Numbered from the stretch's first letter, positions 45,891-55,742 are shown. The stretch: 64,000 nucleotides of DNA from Dioscorea cayenensis subsp. rotundata (GCF_009730915.1 NC_052472.1:3496359-3560358), one strand, 5' to 3'. Numbers and translations are program-made. Notes: a model not told the origin generated them from the sequence alone.

Positions 45891-46947
45891 TTTCCTGAGC
45901 TGGTTCCGGCGAATGCTGATGAAGAAGTATTTGTTCGGGCCGACCGTCGGTCGGATGCTATTGCTCCGGAACCGCTTGCTCAAAGGAAAGATGAGAGGGC
46001 AACCTCTTCCTTGCGCGCTGGACGCCGTTCTCCTGCTTCCAGGCCAAAACGCATTCGTCGAGGCCGGAGAAGCCCTCCCCCACCCCGCCCGACCGTGGCT
46101 TCCCCCCCGACCGTGTCAGCCCCGAACGTGGCAGCTCCCCTGCCGGCACTAGGCGAGGATGTCACTGCAACTCTCATGCAGGCTTGCCAGATTTTGATGA
46201 CCGAGTTCCCTCGACTTGTCGCTCGGGTGGAGGCATTGGAAGGCCGGTCACGCGATCGCTAATCGGTCGATCGCCGTCGAGGTTCGACGACGAGGACATC
46301 ATCGGGGTGGCCCTTCAAAGACGGCCTCATTCGAAGAAGCTTGCAAAAAAGAGGAAAACAATAATGCCTCCGTCTCCACCCGTGCCGGCTGACGATGAAA
46401 TAATAGCAGCACCATCGGCAGCAGCACCATCGGCGGCTGATGTTGTTAACGTTGATGACATGCCCATCACGGTGGAGGAGATTGAAGATGGCGCTGAGTT
46501 TGCCGCGGTGGAAAAGATCGTCGACTCTGTTGTTGACGACATCATGCATACGGTGGAACCGGCGCCTGACAGTGCGGCATCAAAGATGGACACAATCCAT
46601 GAAGAAGAACAACCAGACAACGTTGTGTCTCCCATTGATGCTGCTGCCGTGGAACTCACGGTTGAGAAGGTCGTTGAGTCTATCCTCAACGAAGTGGAAT
46701 TCACGGTGGAACCAACGGCTGACCGTGCCGCATCGAAGGCAGACACAATCCCACAAGAACAAGAAGCATGTAAGGAAGTGTCTCCCGTTGATGCTGCCGT
46801 CGTGCCCCCATTAAAGGAAGCCAATAAAAAAGTAGAAGAACTTCGGAAAGTCTTCATTCCGAAGAAAAAAAAATACGTTGGCCAATCGCGCCTCAATAAG
46901 TACGAGCAGGAGTTGATAAGGATCTTCCTCAACTGCCCTATGGACAA
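45891..46947 (+). pseudogene. Linker exon(s) of the MULE cargo gene, frameshifted
   Basis: The exon begins in phase after the acceptor catgctag with FPELVPANADEEVFVRADRR, then a basic, proline-rich part (RAGRRSPASRPKRIRRGRRS, PPPPRPTVASPPTVS) resembling a nuclear signal, and a helical segment (MQACQILMTEFPRLVARVEA LEG). It meets TAA at 46259. From there the sense frame shifts: DDEDIIGVALQRRPHSKKLA and KKRK, then acidic repeats with the pair EEIEDGAEFAAVEKIVDSVV / ELTVEKVVESILNEVEFTVE and two copies of an SKxDTI motif. The exon closes with QSRLNKYEQELIRIFLNCP before a GTAAG donor (46948) that joins the next exon in phase. One frameshift near 46255 therefore disrupts an otherwise well-kept exon, unless a short intron hides it. 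The acidic repeats look like an internal duplication. Confidence 0.6.
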
Positions 46948-46972
46948 GTAAGTTTGAAGTTTTTATGATATT

Positions 46973-47121
46973 GTTTAAACTGTTTTAGTTACCATTTAAG
47001 TAGGAGCGTTAACGTTTAAAATTTACAGATAACATTTAACTTATAAGTGATACCCTTTAAATATTACCGTTACCGTTTAAACATTCAATATAGAATTTAA
47101 AGTTTATACTTTAACGTTTAA
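46973..47121 (+). repeat. 20-bp phased GTTTAA array, intron 2
   Basis: (G/A/C)TTTAA cores occur at 46973, 46994, 47014, 47034, 47055, 47075, 47095 and 47116, a mean step of 20.4 bp. The array fills the intron between 46948 and 47170. Confidence 0.9.
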
Positions 47122-47170
47122 TTTTATACTTACAACATTGTTTACATGTCTTTGTTCCGTTCAACCACAG

Positions 47171-47960
47171 CACTGTCGTGTGGAAGAATGACTCTGTCAG
47201 CACCACACGGGCCAATCTATTCGACCTGCTCGAGGGGAAGGAGATGGTCACGAGGCGATGTGATGGAGCGCATTCGTATGTATCTTGCAAAAAGGCGATG
47301 AGCGTAGTGTCATATCGTTATAAGAGGCGCGCCTCCATCACCGACCAACTGACCTTGTTCATGTCAAAGCAGGGCGACGACGCACATGAATCCACGATGG
47401 CTATGATTGGAGATGTCGCGCGCAACTTGCATGAAGTGGACATCGTCATCCTCCCGATAATTATGAGTGGCCACTTCCATGTCGTCGTCTTTGACAATGA
47501 AAAACAAGAATACAGGCATTATTCTTCATGCCAAAGCGAAGAATACGATAAAAAGCAGCGCTAGAAATGGTAAGTGCTTTCATAATTTGTGTTTGTGTAA
47601 TAGTGTTCGGTAAATAATCGGCATTCTAATATGAACTTGTATATCTCGACAACGGAACCTATTCGACATCTGTATCGACATGGAGTTAGGGCGAGTCGGC
47701 GACGCAAAAGTACCGCTTGTTCACGACACTGAAGCCCCACGGCGAGAAAAAAAGGAAGTGTCATTGCAGGCGTCTATGTCATGCGGTTTATCGAGCGATT
47801 ACTCGCCCGGTGAGAAGCTACGGGTACCGTGGATCGACGTCCCTTATCTGCGATTAAGGTATGTTTCCGCATACTTAGGGAGGGAGGCAGCCCGGCATCA
47901 CAGCCAGAGGGGAGTCTTTGCAAGCGGGTTCTTAGTCATTCTTTCTATATTTGTATACAC
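47171..47960 (+). pseudogene. Ulp1/SENP-like (C48) cysteine protease, decayed
   Basis: After the acceptor accacag the exon continues in phase (WKNDSVSTTRANLFDLLEGK), then VDIVILPIIMSGHFHVVVFD NEKQEYRHYSS, which holds the catalytic His (GHFHVVV) and the following aspartate strand of C48 peptidases. An in-frame TAG (47561) occurs just before a GTAAG donor. Further on, the frame GSVIAGVYVMRFIERLLA (about 47752-47805) is the cysteine box, normally GS.DCGVYVMRFIE. Here the DC pair reads IA because of two balancing one-base changes. An extra C next breaks the frame before GEKLRVP and DVPYLRLRYVS. C48 enzymes cleave SUMO-type conjugates; this copy lacks the nucleophile and has several breaks, so it cannot be active. 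Confidence 0.78.
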
Positions 47961-47989
47961 GATTCTTTCTTTAATAATCCAGATTCATT

Positions 47990-48470
47990 GTTTAACATAC
48001 ACTTTTCAGTGTTTAAGTATATAGTTCATTGTGTAAATATCAATGTAATTGTTTAAACTCCGTTTTCTTGTGTAAAAGCGAACCGGAGGAGAGTGTGCAT
48101 AGCGGGGTCATAGTCATTGTATAGGTGTAATAGTTTCAAATGTAAACCGGTTTTAAATTCAATTCATTTTTCGAAGAACATGACAAATTTTTGTCAATGT
48201 AAATGTACATTTATCTAAATTCAATTAAATTCATTCATGCTTTCGTTTTGAGGTTATGTTCTTGTTGGATGATATTGTAGTCCGCGAGGTACATTATCGG
48301 GTAGGGTTCCATTTCATTTTCATTTTCATTATCGGCTAATATCAACATTCATTTTTAAGCTGTATAATGATAACTTTTTGCCCTTTAACTTTCGTTTTGT
48401 CTGTTTAAGTTTAGGTTTCTCTGTTTAAATTTAATATTTTTCCTGTTTAAAAATATCCTTATTATTTAAT
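47990..48470 (+). repeat. 20-bp phased GTTTAA motifs, 3' region
   Basis: Cores occur at 47990, 48010, 48031 (GTGTAAAT), 48051 and 48070 (GTGTAAAA), then again at 48383, 48403, 48423 and 48445. Phase is kept within each cluster. About 300 bp between the clusters lacks the motif. Confidence 0.8.
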
Positions 48471-48668
48471 AATATCAATGTAATTACAACAAAAAAATAT
48501 ACTTTATATTTTTCATGCTTTAAAAATATCCTTATTACTTAATAATCTCTTATAGAGTGTAATGTAATGTTCCGATTTTTTTATGTGCGACGGGAGTGGA
48601 AAGCGGCTTGGGGAACCGGCGTGTATTAGTGCAGCAGGGAACCGCTAGCACCATCCCGTTGTACATTT

Positions 48669-48780
48669 TAAGCGGATACAAATTTATTTTTAAACTATAA
48701 AAAAATAATAGTTAAAGCAGTAGAATAAAATATTTAAAAAGCGTAAGAGATATATTTAAATATAAAGTTCAATATTTAAA
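48669..48780 (-). repeat. Phased TTTAA motifs, inverted orientation
   Basis: TTAA cores occur at 48669, 48690, 48712, 48733, 48755 and 48775 (steps about 21 bp). Several are followed by AGCG, so read on the minus strand they are CGCTTTAA/CGCTTAAA. This is the reverse of the 5' arrays and lies beside the minus-strand transposase remnant. Confidence 0.75.
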
Positions 48781-48839
48781 CAATAATAAGAAGTATATAC
48801 ACAATGCCTAGTCGGACATGATTCATTCCACGATTTGCG

Positions 48840-49260
48840 ATTGTGACACGAAAGCGTGGCAATGGCTACAACGCAACTTCGCGGACCTCGGGACGCTCAC
48901 GACTCGATCCTCTTTCGTCTAAGACACCGCAGTTGCCTTCTCGCCACAGTGATCGCAAAGCAGATTCACGATTTTTCATCCATCGACTGTCATTGTCCGG
49001 TATGGGGAATATAGCTTCCTTTATCGCCATTTTTTGAAGTCGAAGCTTCCTTCCACGATCACCCGGTGTTTCTCGTTCTTCGATAATTTGATGTCAAAAT
49101 TCCTTTTTGATTGCAAAATTCCTAAGTGCGTCTCGAAATGTTCAACGCCTTCAAAACATTGTCCAATATCCAGCGACAACACTTCAGCTTGATCGGATGA
49201 GGAAGGAAGTCATGCCACACCCTCAGGCTCGCCATGATGTGGAGCAAGCTGCCGGATTAC
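48840..49260 (-). pseudogene. MuDR-type transposase N-terminal remnant
   Basis: On the minus strand one frame reads AEVLSLDIGQCFEGVEHF, then NFDIKLSKNEKHRVIVEG. An adjacent frame gives FRDALRNFAIKKEF between them. Together they match the N-terminal region of plant MULE transposases (..G..F....FRDAL...AI...FD.K..KNEK.RV.V.C), which precedes a zinc-binding SWIM/GCM-like motif and the DDE core. A degraded IPDNDS block lies just downstream. Indels separate the frames, and neither the DDE domain nor the C-terminal SWIM zinc finger is found. It identifies the surrounding 6.2-kb unit as a Mutator-like element. It runs opposite to the cargo gene, as in other MULEs that carry Ulp1 genes. Confidence 0.6.
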
Positions 49261-49283
49261 AGATTCCTGCCAACACTTTTAGT

Positions 49284-49433
49284 TTAAACGAACACGATCA
49301 ATATTTAAAGCGAGACACAAAAATATTTAAGCGATAAACATAAATCTTAAAGCGTTAAAACAAAAAGTTAAATAATAAGTTAATAAGTTAATCGGAGACA
49401 ATAGTGTTTAAATGGAAACTTGATAAATGTAAA
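49284..49433 (-). repeat. 20-bp phased TTAAAGCG array, right subterminal
   Basis: Cores occur at 49284, 49304, 49326, 49347, 49368, 49387, 49407 and 49428 (steps 19-22 bp), e.g. tatttaaagcgaga, tatttaagcgataa and cttaaagcgttaaa. On the minus strand these are CGCTTTAA-like, so the array is inverted relative to the CCGTTTAA arrays at the left. Confidence 0.85.
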
Positions 49434-49852
49434 GCAGTGATGAGGGATAATAAACAATAATTAACTTCTACAACTATATAAACATAAGCGAGAAGAAACT
49501 TACAACGAGAAGAACTCGTTTTTTCGGTGAGGATCACGATGCCACATCATCTGTCTCAACAACAAGATCAACAATGAACATTTGAAGATGGAGTGCACGT
49601 GACACATGCTGCTGGAAGTCAACCTCGTTTTATATGAGACATACCGCTTTTATGTCCATCGGGTGTGATAAACTTCACCACGACACGGGAAATATCGAGA
49701 CCCCATCGCTCACATATTTTTAGCTAACACTTGATTCCCAAGAAGTCGTTGCAGTGAACATTAGCACTCGTCCCTCCCTCGTTGTATCTAGCAATAGCAC
49801 AAAAACTCTCCATAATTTAATCGGAAGAGCTAAAATTGAATACACCAAATGA

Positions 49853-49928
49853 GAAGAAGAAAAAGAAGAAGAAGAAGAAGAAGAAGAAGAAGAAGAAGAA
49901 GAAGAAGAAGAAGAACAAGAAGAACAAG
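49853..49928. repeat. (GAA)n microsatellite
   Basis: About 70 bp of GAA/AAG triplets lies inside the right end of the Mutator-like element. It produces an artefactual poly-serine ORF on the minus strand. Confidence 0.95.
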
Positions 49929-50201
49929 ATATGAGCCTTCTAAACTTTGTTTGAGAAAAAGCAAGCGAGGCATTGAAAAAAACTATGCATAAAAGAAAGT
50001 TATGATTGGGCGCCATTTTTTTCCCACCTTTTGCAAGGGCAAAAAAGATTTTCATATCGTGGACCCACTTCAACTTACGGTAGGGGGTTAAAAGGAATGT
50101 AAAATATAACGGAGGGTTGTCCGGGGTGTGCAAAAGTTGGAGGGGGTTTTTGGGAAGTTTTGAAAATTACGAGGGGTGAACAGTAATTTTCCCTTTTTTT
50201 T

Positions 50202-50320
50202 CTTTCCTTTTGTTTTATTATATAAAAATAATCGCTCTATTACTTTAGTTGATTATTAAACTTTCAGCAACATCTGCATTACGAGACTAACATAATTTAC
50301 AGGTTGTTGTTAGAAAAATC
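50202..50320. repeat. Duplicated flank, right arm (paralog at 53201)
   Basis: The sequence starting ctttccttttgttttatta and containing taaactttcagcaaca corresponds to ctttgttatgttttatttta and caaactttcagcaaca at 53201-53310. The match is shorter and weaker than in the left arm. Confidence 0.6.
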
Positions 50321-50747
50321 CTTGGTGTTTTGTTACAATGCGACAGAATACATACGAAACAAAGATACACAGTTGTTACAGAGTCACACGGGTGTCGTTA
50401 CACTGCATATAAATCAAAGATATGCTTCATATGAATGAAAGGTGTTTGTTACACTGCATACGAATCAAGGATACGCTTCATATGAAATGAAAGGTGTTTG
50501 TTGCGTCACAGCATACCCATGAAAGATACACGCAAGTTGTTATAGAGAGTCACAACGATCTTGTGTCCTCCTTCATCTCCTTCCTCTCTTTTTTCTTCCC
50601 TCCTTTGAAAGTGTTCTTGCTCTCATCATCAAGGTTATTACTCTTCTCTGCAACAGCAACACTGCACCACGAATCACATAGGAAGTGTTCTTGCTCTCAT
50701 CATCTTGGTAAGCAATTACGACTCAATTTTATTTAAATTTTCATATC
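50321..50747. other. Presumed 5' region of the BURP gene copy
   Basis: Internal duplications: the ttgttacactgcata..aatcaa.gata.gcttcatatga block occurs twice (about 50396-50440 and 50450-50490), and gtgttcttgctctcatcatc occurs at 50611 and 50687. The second of these is followed by a splice donor (ttggtaagc), so the end of a first exon may be near 50707. No start codon can be assigned. Confidence 0.45.
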
Positions 50748-50755
50748 CTTTTACT

Positions 50756-51660
50756 CAAAGTTTTTAAAAACCCAAGGCGGGCGAGGCATAAGCGAGGTGT
50801 TTTGAGCCTCAATTTTCTTTTTAAAAAGAAACGAGATGTCTTATCTTATTAAAATATATTATTTGTTATTTATAAAATAAATATTTTTTGTTTTATTTTC
50901 AACAATTAAAAAAATTGAAACTTATAAAAAAACTAGAGGCCACTTATGTTATTAAAATATATTATTTTTATTTATAACATAAATACTTTTTGTTTTATTT
51001 TCAAAAATTAATAAAATTGTAACTCATCTTATTTGTATATCTTAAAAAATATATTTTTTATCAATTAAAAAATATAAATTTTCACTCTTATTTCTCTTAA
51101 TTTTTCTCTATGAAATAATATTATTTATCATTTGTAAAATAAATATTTTTGTTTTTGGGCAATCAAAAAATTTGAAAAATATATTGTTTTTCAAAAACAC
51201 AATATTTTTAGAAGTAGCCTTTTTATTTCTCTTAACATATTTCCTAATAAAGAATATTATTTTTTTCATTTGTAAAGTAAATATTTTTCATTTTCCGGTA
51301 ATTAAAATTTTGGAAAATATAGAATTTATTCATCTTGGGAGGTATGTGTGAATAGTTTAAAAAAATATATAATTAATTAATTTCTTTTTAAAAAATATGT
51401 ATATATAATTAACTAATAAAAATATATACATATAAACATTTGTATTTGTTTTTATACTTTGAGCCACAATTAAAAAATTGGTTTTTTGGAGGCTAAAGCC
51501 TCACATGCACTAACACGCACCACCTTAATGCATGGGCTTTTTTCAATGAGGCTTAAGCCTCAATTAATTGCTTGAAGGTGTGAGCCTTGAGGCCTTGGTC
51601 TTGCGCCTCGCCTTGAGGCGTGCCTCAAGGCGTAGGCCTCAAACAATTTTAATAACCATG
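50756..51660. mobile_element. hAT-like MITE in a BURP intron
   Basis: The left terminus CAAAGTTTTTAAAA and the inverted right terminus CATGGTTATTAAAA match at 11 of 14 positions. The identical octamer CTTTTACT flanks it at 50748-50755 and 51661-51668. The ends contain clustered gaggc/gcctc motifs (ggcgggcgaggc, gaggcgtgcctcaaggcg) and the core is AT-rich without ORFs. It is 905 bp and sits between the putative first exon and the 51698 exon of the BURP pseudogene. Confidence 0.82.
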
Positions 51661-51697
51661 CTTTTACTAATTAAAATATTGTTTTATTGCGTTATTT

Positions 51698-52673
51698 TAG
51701 ATCACACCAACCGCTACCCATGCATTTGGGAAGTAAGTTTACTGGCATAAGATGTTACCCAACTCTCCCATCCCCAGAGCCATCTTGAACCTCATATGCT
51801 CTGGTACTTTCTTTCTCTTATCTCTTTTTCTTATGTTCTTATGTGTGTGAGGAAAACTTAGTAGTTTTATTAACAATAATGTTTTATATAAGCTGCAGAT
51901 GAACTGGACAAAGATAAGTTCAATGTTGATCTTAGTGATGAAGTGAACAGCTTCTAGTATAATGCATACATTGATAGTGAGGCACAAGTCCATGGTGCCC
52001 TTAACAGAACACTCTTCTTTTTAGAAAAGGACTTGAATCCAGGTTCCAAATTTGACCTCCCCTTCACCAAGATGACCTCTGGTTCACCTTTAATATCTCG
52101 TTCACAGGCAAACACCATCTCGTTCTCATCAAACAAGTTGCTTGAGATCCTAACCCATATTCAGGTCAAGCCAGCATCCGTTACCACTTCTGACATAAAG
52201 AAGACGCTCGTAGAGTGTGAGGAGCCAACTTTGGATGGGGAGAGTAAGTTTTGTGCTACGTCATTGGAATCCATGGTGGAGTTTAGCATGATGAGTTTGG
52301 GAACGAGAGATGTGCAAGCAAGCTCAACAACAATAAAGGAGAAGAGTGGTGATTTTGAAGTGAAAAAGACCTACAATGTTGCTTCGCTTAGTGTGCGTGC
52401 GTTGGACAGAGATCAACTAGTCATGGCATGCCACTCGCTGCCATACCCATACGCAGTGTTTTATTGCCACACAACAGGGAAGACCAAGGCATATATGATG
52501 GTGTTGGAGGGGAATGATGGGACGAACGTGGAGGCTATAGCTGTATGCCATTTTGACACATCTAAGTGGAACCCGAAGCACTTGGCTTTCTAGGTGCTCA
52601 AGGTGAAGCCTGGAAGCGTGCCAGTTTGCCACTCATGCCAGAGGATGATGTTCTGTGGAATGTTAGGAAATAG
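51698..52673 (+). pseudogene. BURP-domain (RD22/USP-like) protein pseudogene
   Basis: Exon 51698-51803 encodes VYWHKMLPNSPIPRAILNLI; a GT donor at 51804 and an acceptor cag at 51898 join in phase to DELDKDKFNVDLSDEV. Then come LNRTLFFLEKDLNPGSKFDL, NTISFSSNKLLEILTHI, ECEEPTLDGESKFCATSLES M, and the BURP signature: CH-SLPYPYAVFY-CH, then 25 residues to CHFDTSKWNPKHLAF, a stop, and VLKVKPGSVPVCH. All four CH pairs are present. BURP proteins are secreted, plant-specific cell-wall or stress proteins. Defects: TAA before VYW, TAG after VNSF, TAG for the Gln after KHLAF, and a one-base loss after the last CH (the old end PEDDVLWNV is in another frame; TAG 52671-52673). No signal peptide exon with an ATG was found. 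Confidence 0.88.
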
Positions 52674-52865
52674 TAGAGGACAATGTTATGTGGCTGATAG
52701 TAGGTGGAAGTAGTTCTCTACATAATAATAAGATTGGTCTAGTTCTCTATGTGAGATTGTAATAAGATTGTGCCTCTAAGTGTGTTTATCAGGCCCTGTT
52801 TGTCTTGTCATATCATCTAATAGAAATATAAAATATATCATAAATTAATAAATTAAATAAGACAA

Positions 52866-53310
52866 ATTGAACTAAGGCCCAAATATAGCAAGAATCTCGT
52901 TTCCATCTTGGAAACTGGTATTTGAAAATTTATCTAGTAGAGATAGATTTTGTTATTTTATTAACTTTTAATATGATTAAAATGAATACCAATGTGGAGT
53001 TTCAAAAGTTTCCATTATTATTTGGAGAAAATTTTTTAATTCAAAAGGAATTATTTTTAAATCTGACTTATAAATTTAAACTAGATAGTTTCTCGCTTAA
53101 AATTATTTTTTTTAAATATTTTTTATAGAATAAAAGACGGTTATATTTGAGTGATTTTGGTATTTAAAAACTTTCAATAGGTTAATTTTTTAATTTTTTT
53201 CTTTGTTATGTTTTATTTTATAACAAAAAAGAAAAAAAAATCAATGTGAGTTTACATCACGAAACTTCAATTATCAAACTTTCAGCAACAAACTTATAGC
53301 TTAACTTGTA
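52866..53310. repeat. Paralogous flank without the Mutator-like element
   Basis: This interval aligns first with 43655-43949 and then, across its T-run at about 53194-53200, with 50202-50320. It has no trace of the 6.2-kb element. It therefore represents the pre-insertion arrangement of a duplicated non-coding segment lying downstream of the BURP copy. Confidence 0.7.
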
Positions 53311-54142
53311 AACTTTTCCTTCTTCTTTTTTAAATTCTTTTACATACCTTAAAATCTCTAACCTTACATGTGAGATTCCATCACTAAACATTTTAAATGA
53401 GGGCCAACCAATCAATATGATAAATGAATCGTATTCCCAAAAACAAAACCCCTAATGGAAAATTTACATGATCAGGTTTCCATGTGAAACTAAGAAGGCC
53501 TTGTCTTGCCATTCTTTCATCCTAGAAATCATATGCTCGAGAGACAATGGATGTTGCCAGTTCTTGGTGATCAGACTTGTCTTATGATTTTATGTGCTTG
53601 GAAAAGCCACGCTAGAACTGGACATTATAGCTATGGAATTCAATAGTTACTATAGAACTGGACAACTAATAGAGAGAAAACAAAGACCCAGGTGTTCGCT
53701 GTTGCATACATCTCCATGGCATCAGTGAAGGAGAAATGCACTCGGTTTTCAGCCAGTTGTGGATCCTGCAGCCTCTGCATCATACAATGCTCAACCAAAA
53801 ATATTGAAAAAAGTTGAATGATTTTCCGAAATGTATCGAGTCATTAGCAGGATTATTTTTTATGTGCAAATTTAAGAGAAACTTATACCTGATCATCAAA
53901 CCATCTTCCATGTTGTGACCAAAGCAAGCAATATCCGTGGAGGTGTTAAGTAATTTACTTCTTTTCCACATCCTTTAAGAACTTTCATCCTTGGTACAAA
54001 TGTTCTTGCCACAGTTTCCTGGTAGTTCACAGATTATGTTAAACATTTGCTTGTTTCTCAAGGTTGACCCACTAAACCACTGGAATTTAAAGGTTAGGCA
54101 ACTAGTTTAAATTCCATGCAACACTCAGACTTTTACCTGGTT
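53311..54142. other. Unrecognised exon-like pieces, minus strand
   Basis: No firm gene. On the minus strand 53889-53971 reads MWKRSKLLNTSTDIACFGHN then MEDGLMIR before a GT donor. About 53690-53775 reads DPQLAENRVHFSFTDAMEM then YATANTWV after a plausible AG. About 53465-53560 reads WQHPLSLEHMISRMKEWQDK. They have protein-like composition and splice-like borders, but I do not recognise the family and they may be coincidence. Confidence 0.25.
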
Positions 54143-55730
54143 TGTCACGCCCCGAACTTAGCTCGCCAGACCCAGTGCGCTGACAAATGGCCATACATCA
54201 ACCAAGCCGAGACCCAGCAGGCATGCAAGGCCTCAAAAACTATTCTCAAAATCACAAAATCTAATAGAGAAGAGAAAACTAGAAACAAGAACAGAGTTTA
54301 ACACTAAAAGAAACAAACTAAGTGTTTTGCACAATTAATACAAGTTTAATCAAATAAAACCTATGCCCACAACAAACTGGACTTATTACATGCTAATTAA
54401 ATTGGCGATGGCCCAACGATCCCCTCTAAGCTATCCGCCACTCGCCCCTACTCCTGATTTGAAAAGAATATCAACAATATTTATGAGCTTGACAACCCAG
54501 TAAGAACCCTCTAAAAATATTAGGATCACTTATGCAAAATCATAATTTATCAAATTGCAACATCAACAAAACAAATTTATGTCATTTAACCATAGATGTA
54601 AAAAACTGCACATATAGGTCCCCCAAACAACTATTGGCAAACAAAATCAAAAAATTCATATATTTACCCTCGGTGATCTGAGATAAAATTTATTAGAAGT
54701 CATATTTTTACCCTCAGTGACCCTAGCCGAAAATTATCAAAGGCCATTATTCTTCACCGACGGCAAGCCGTGGGAAACTATAGTTTCTAGAATAAAATAC
54801 GTGTCGACATGGTCAGCTTTTAACCCCCAGTGACCGGGTTATTGCATAGTTAATTGGGAACTAGTTTCTATGTCAAAATCCTTCCTGTTCACAAAACAAT
54901 AAACTAATCGGGCAAATTACAAGAAATTTACAGTAACGTGATCCCATTTTTATCATATCAAAATAAACCAGTTAATGGAATCCAAACATGAACAGATAAT
55001 AAAAATAATAATATTCAATAATCAAAAATTAAATAAAATACCTAAAATTCAGAAAATAAATAATATAATTTTAAATAAATAAATTAATCATATATCAAAT
55101 AAATATCTGAAATTCAAAAAAAAATATTATATAACATGTATTTGATGAAATGAATTAAAAATTAAGATTTTAAATATATTTGAAACATGGAGAAGTAATG
55201 CTTGCATGTATTCACTACACCGTGCATGCAACCCAACCAAGTTTATCTTAACTGTACTAATCATGGCCAAATAAAAATGGGAGATCATAAAAGCATGACT
55301 CAATTTGAGCAGAAACAAGCATATTAAGGAATAAGATGATCAACAAGATAAGAATATGTTTCAAGACTACCAAGCGGCTTACAGGAATCAGTACACCAAA
55401 ATCAGAAGATCCAACAATTGACTTTCATAGTAACTCCTCACAATCACGGCACATGATGGAGACCACTCTACCTCACTACCCACACTAAGAAGGCTTACAA
55501 GAGAAGAGAGAAGATGATTTCTCAGTTCTTAGTTACCTATAGAATCAAGATCACGAATCAAATAGGGAAGATAACGGTAATCTAGCACGACAGGTAGGGT
55601 TGGCTCAACAAAAAAAAAACAAGTTTGGTGAGTTTGTTGGGATAGGATAAGGGCAAACCTAATCTAAATTAAAACATATATTGAAAAAAATTTTAACTAA
55701 ATCCAATGCATTAAAAGAACGAGGTCCACA
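54143..55730 (-). repeat. Downstream (3') LTR of the Tekay-like element
   Basis: On the minus strand it starts TGTGGACCTCG directly after a purine tract and ends GGGGCGTGACA (plus strand 54143 TGTCACGCCCCG). Length 1,588 bp, much shorter than the related LTRs at 5922, 17174 and 27421. The lineage block (aacccccagtgaccgggtta, about 54823) is present. Confidence 0.8.
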
Positions 55731-55732
55731 AA

Positions 55733-55742
55733 CTCCTCCTTC
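55733..55742 (-). promoter_or_regulatory. Polypurine tract of the Tekay-like element
   Basis: GAAGGAGGAG on the minus strand lies two bases before the LTR start TGTGGACC. In LTR retrotransposons this tract primes plus-strand DNA synthesis. Assigned by position and composition. Confidence 0.6.

Larger units (their letters stand above)
43959..50193. mobile_element. Mutator-like element with Ulp1 protease cargo
   Basis: The left end (GTGGAAATTGCC, then aaaaaaaccctacaactttg and aaacccccatagtttcgga) mirrors the inverted right end (GGGAAAATTACTG, then ttcacccctcgtaattttc and aaaaccccctccaactt). These are degenerate terminal inverted repeats of 150 bp or more, reaching tgcccttgca on both sides. T-runs of 9 and 8 bp flank it (43950-43958, 50194-50201), so a target duplication exists but is ambiguous. 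The cargo is a spliced DUF1985/plant-mobile-domain-like plus C48 protease gene on plus, and an N-terminal MuDR transposase remnant on minus. This is the layout of Ulp1-bearing MULEs (Kaonashi type). At 53161-53200 a paralogous flank lacks the element. No DDE catalytic region is present, so it is not autonomous. Length 6,235 bp. Confidence 0.8.

Noticed and set aside
46327..46947. 206-codon minus-strand ORF
   Set aside because: It is antisense to the better-supported plus-strand acidic linker exon, whose splice phases join neighbours.
49720..50133. 137-codon minus-strand ORF with a long serine run
   Set aside because: The serine run is the (GAA)n microsatellite; the rest is terminal inverted repeat of the Mutator-like element.
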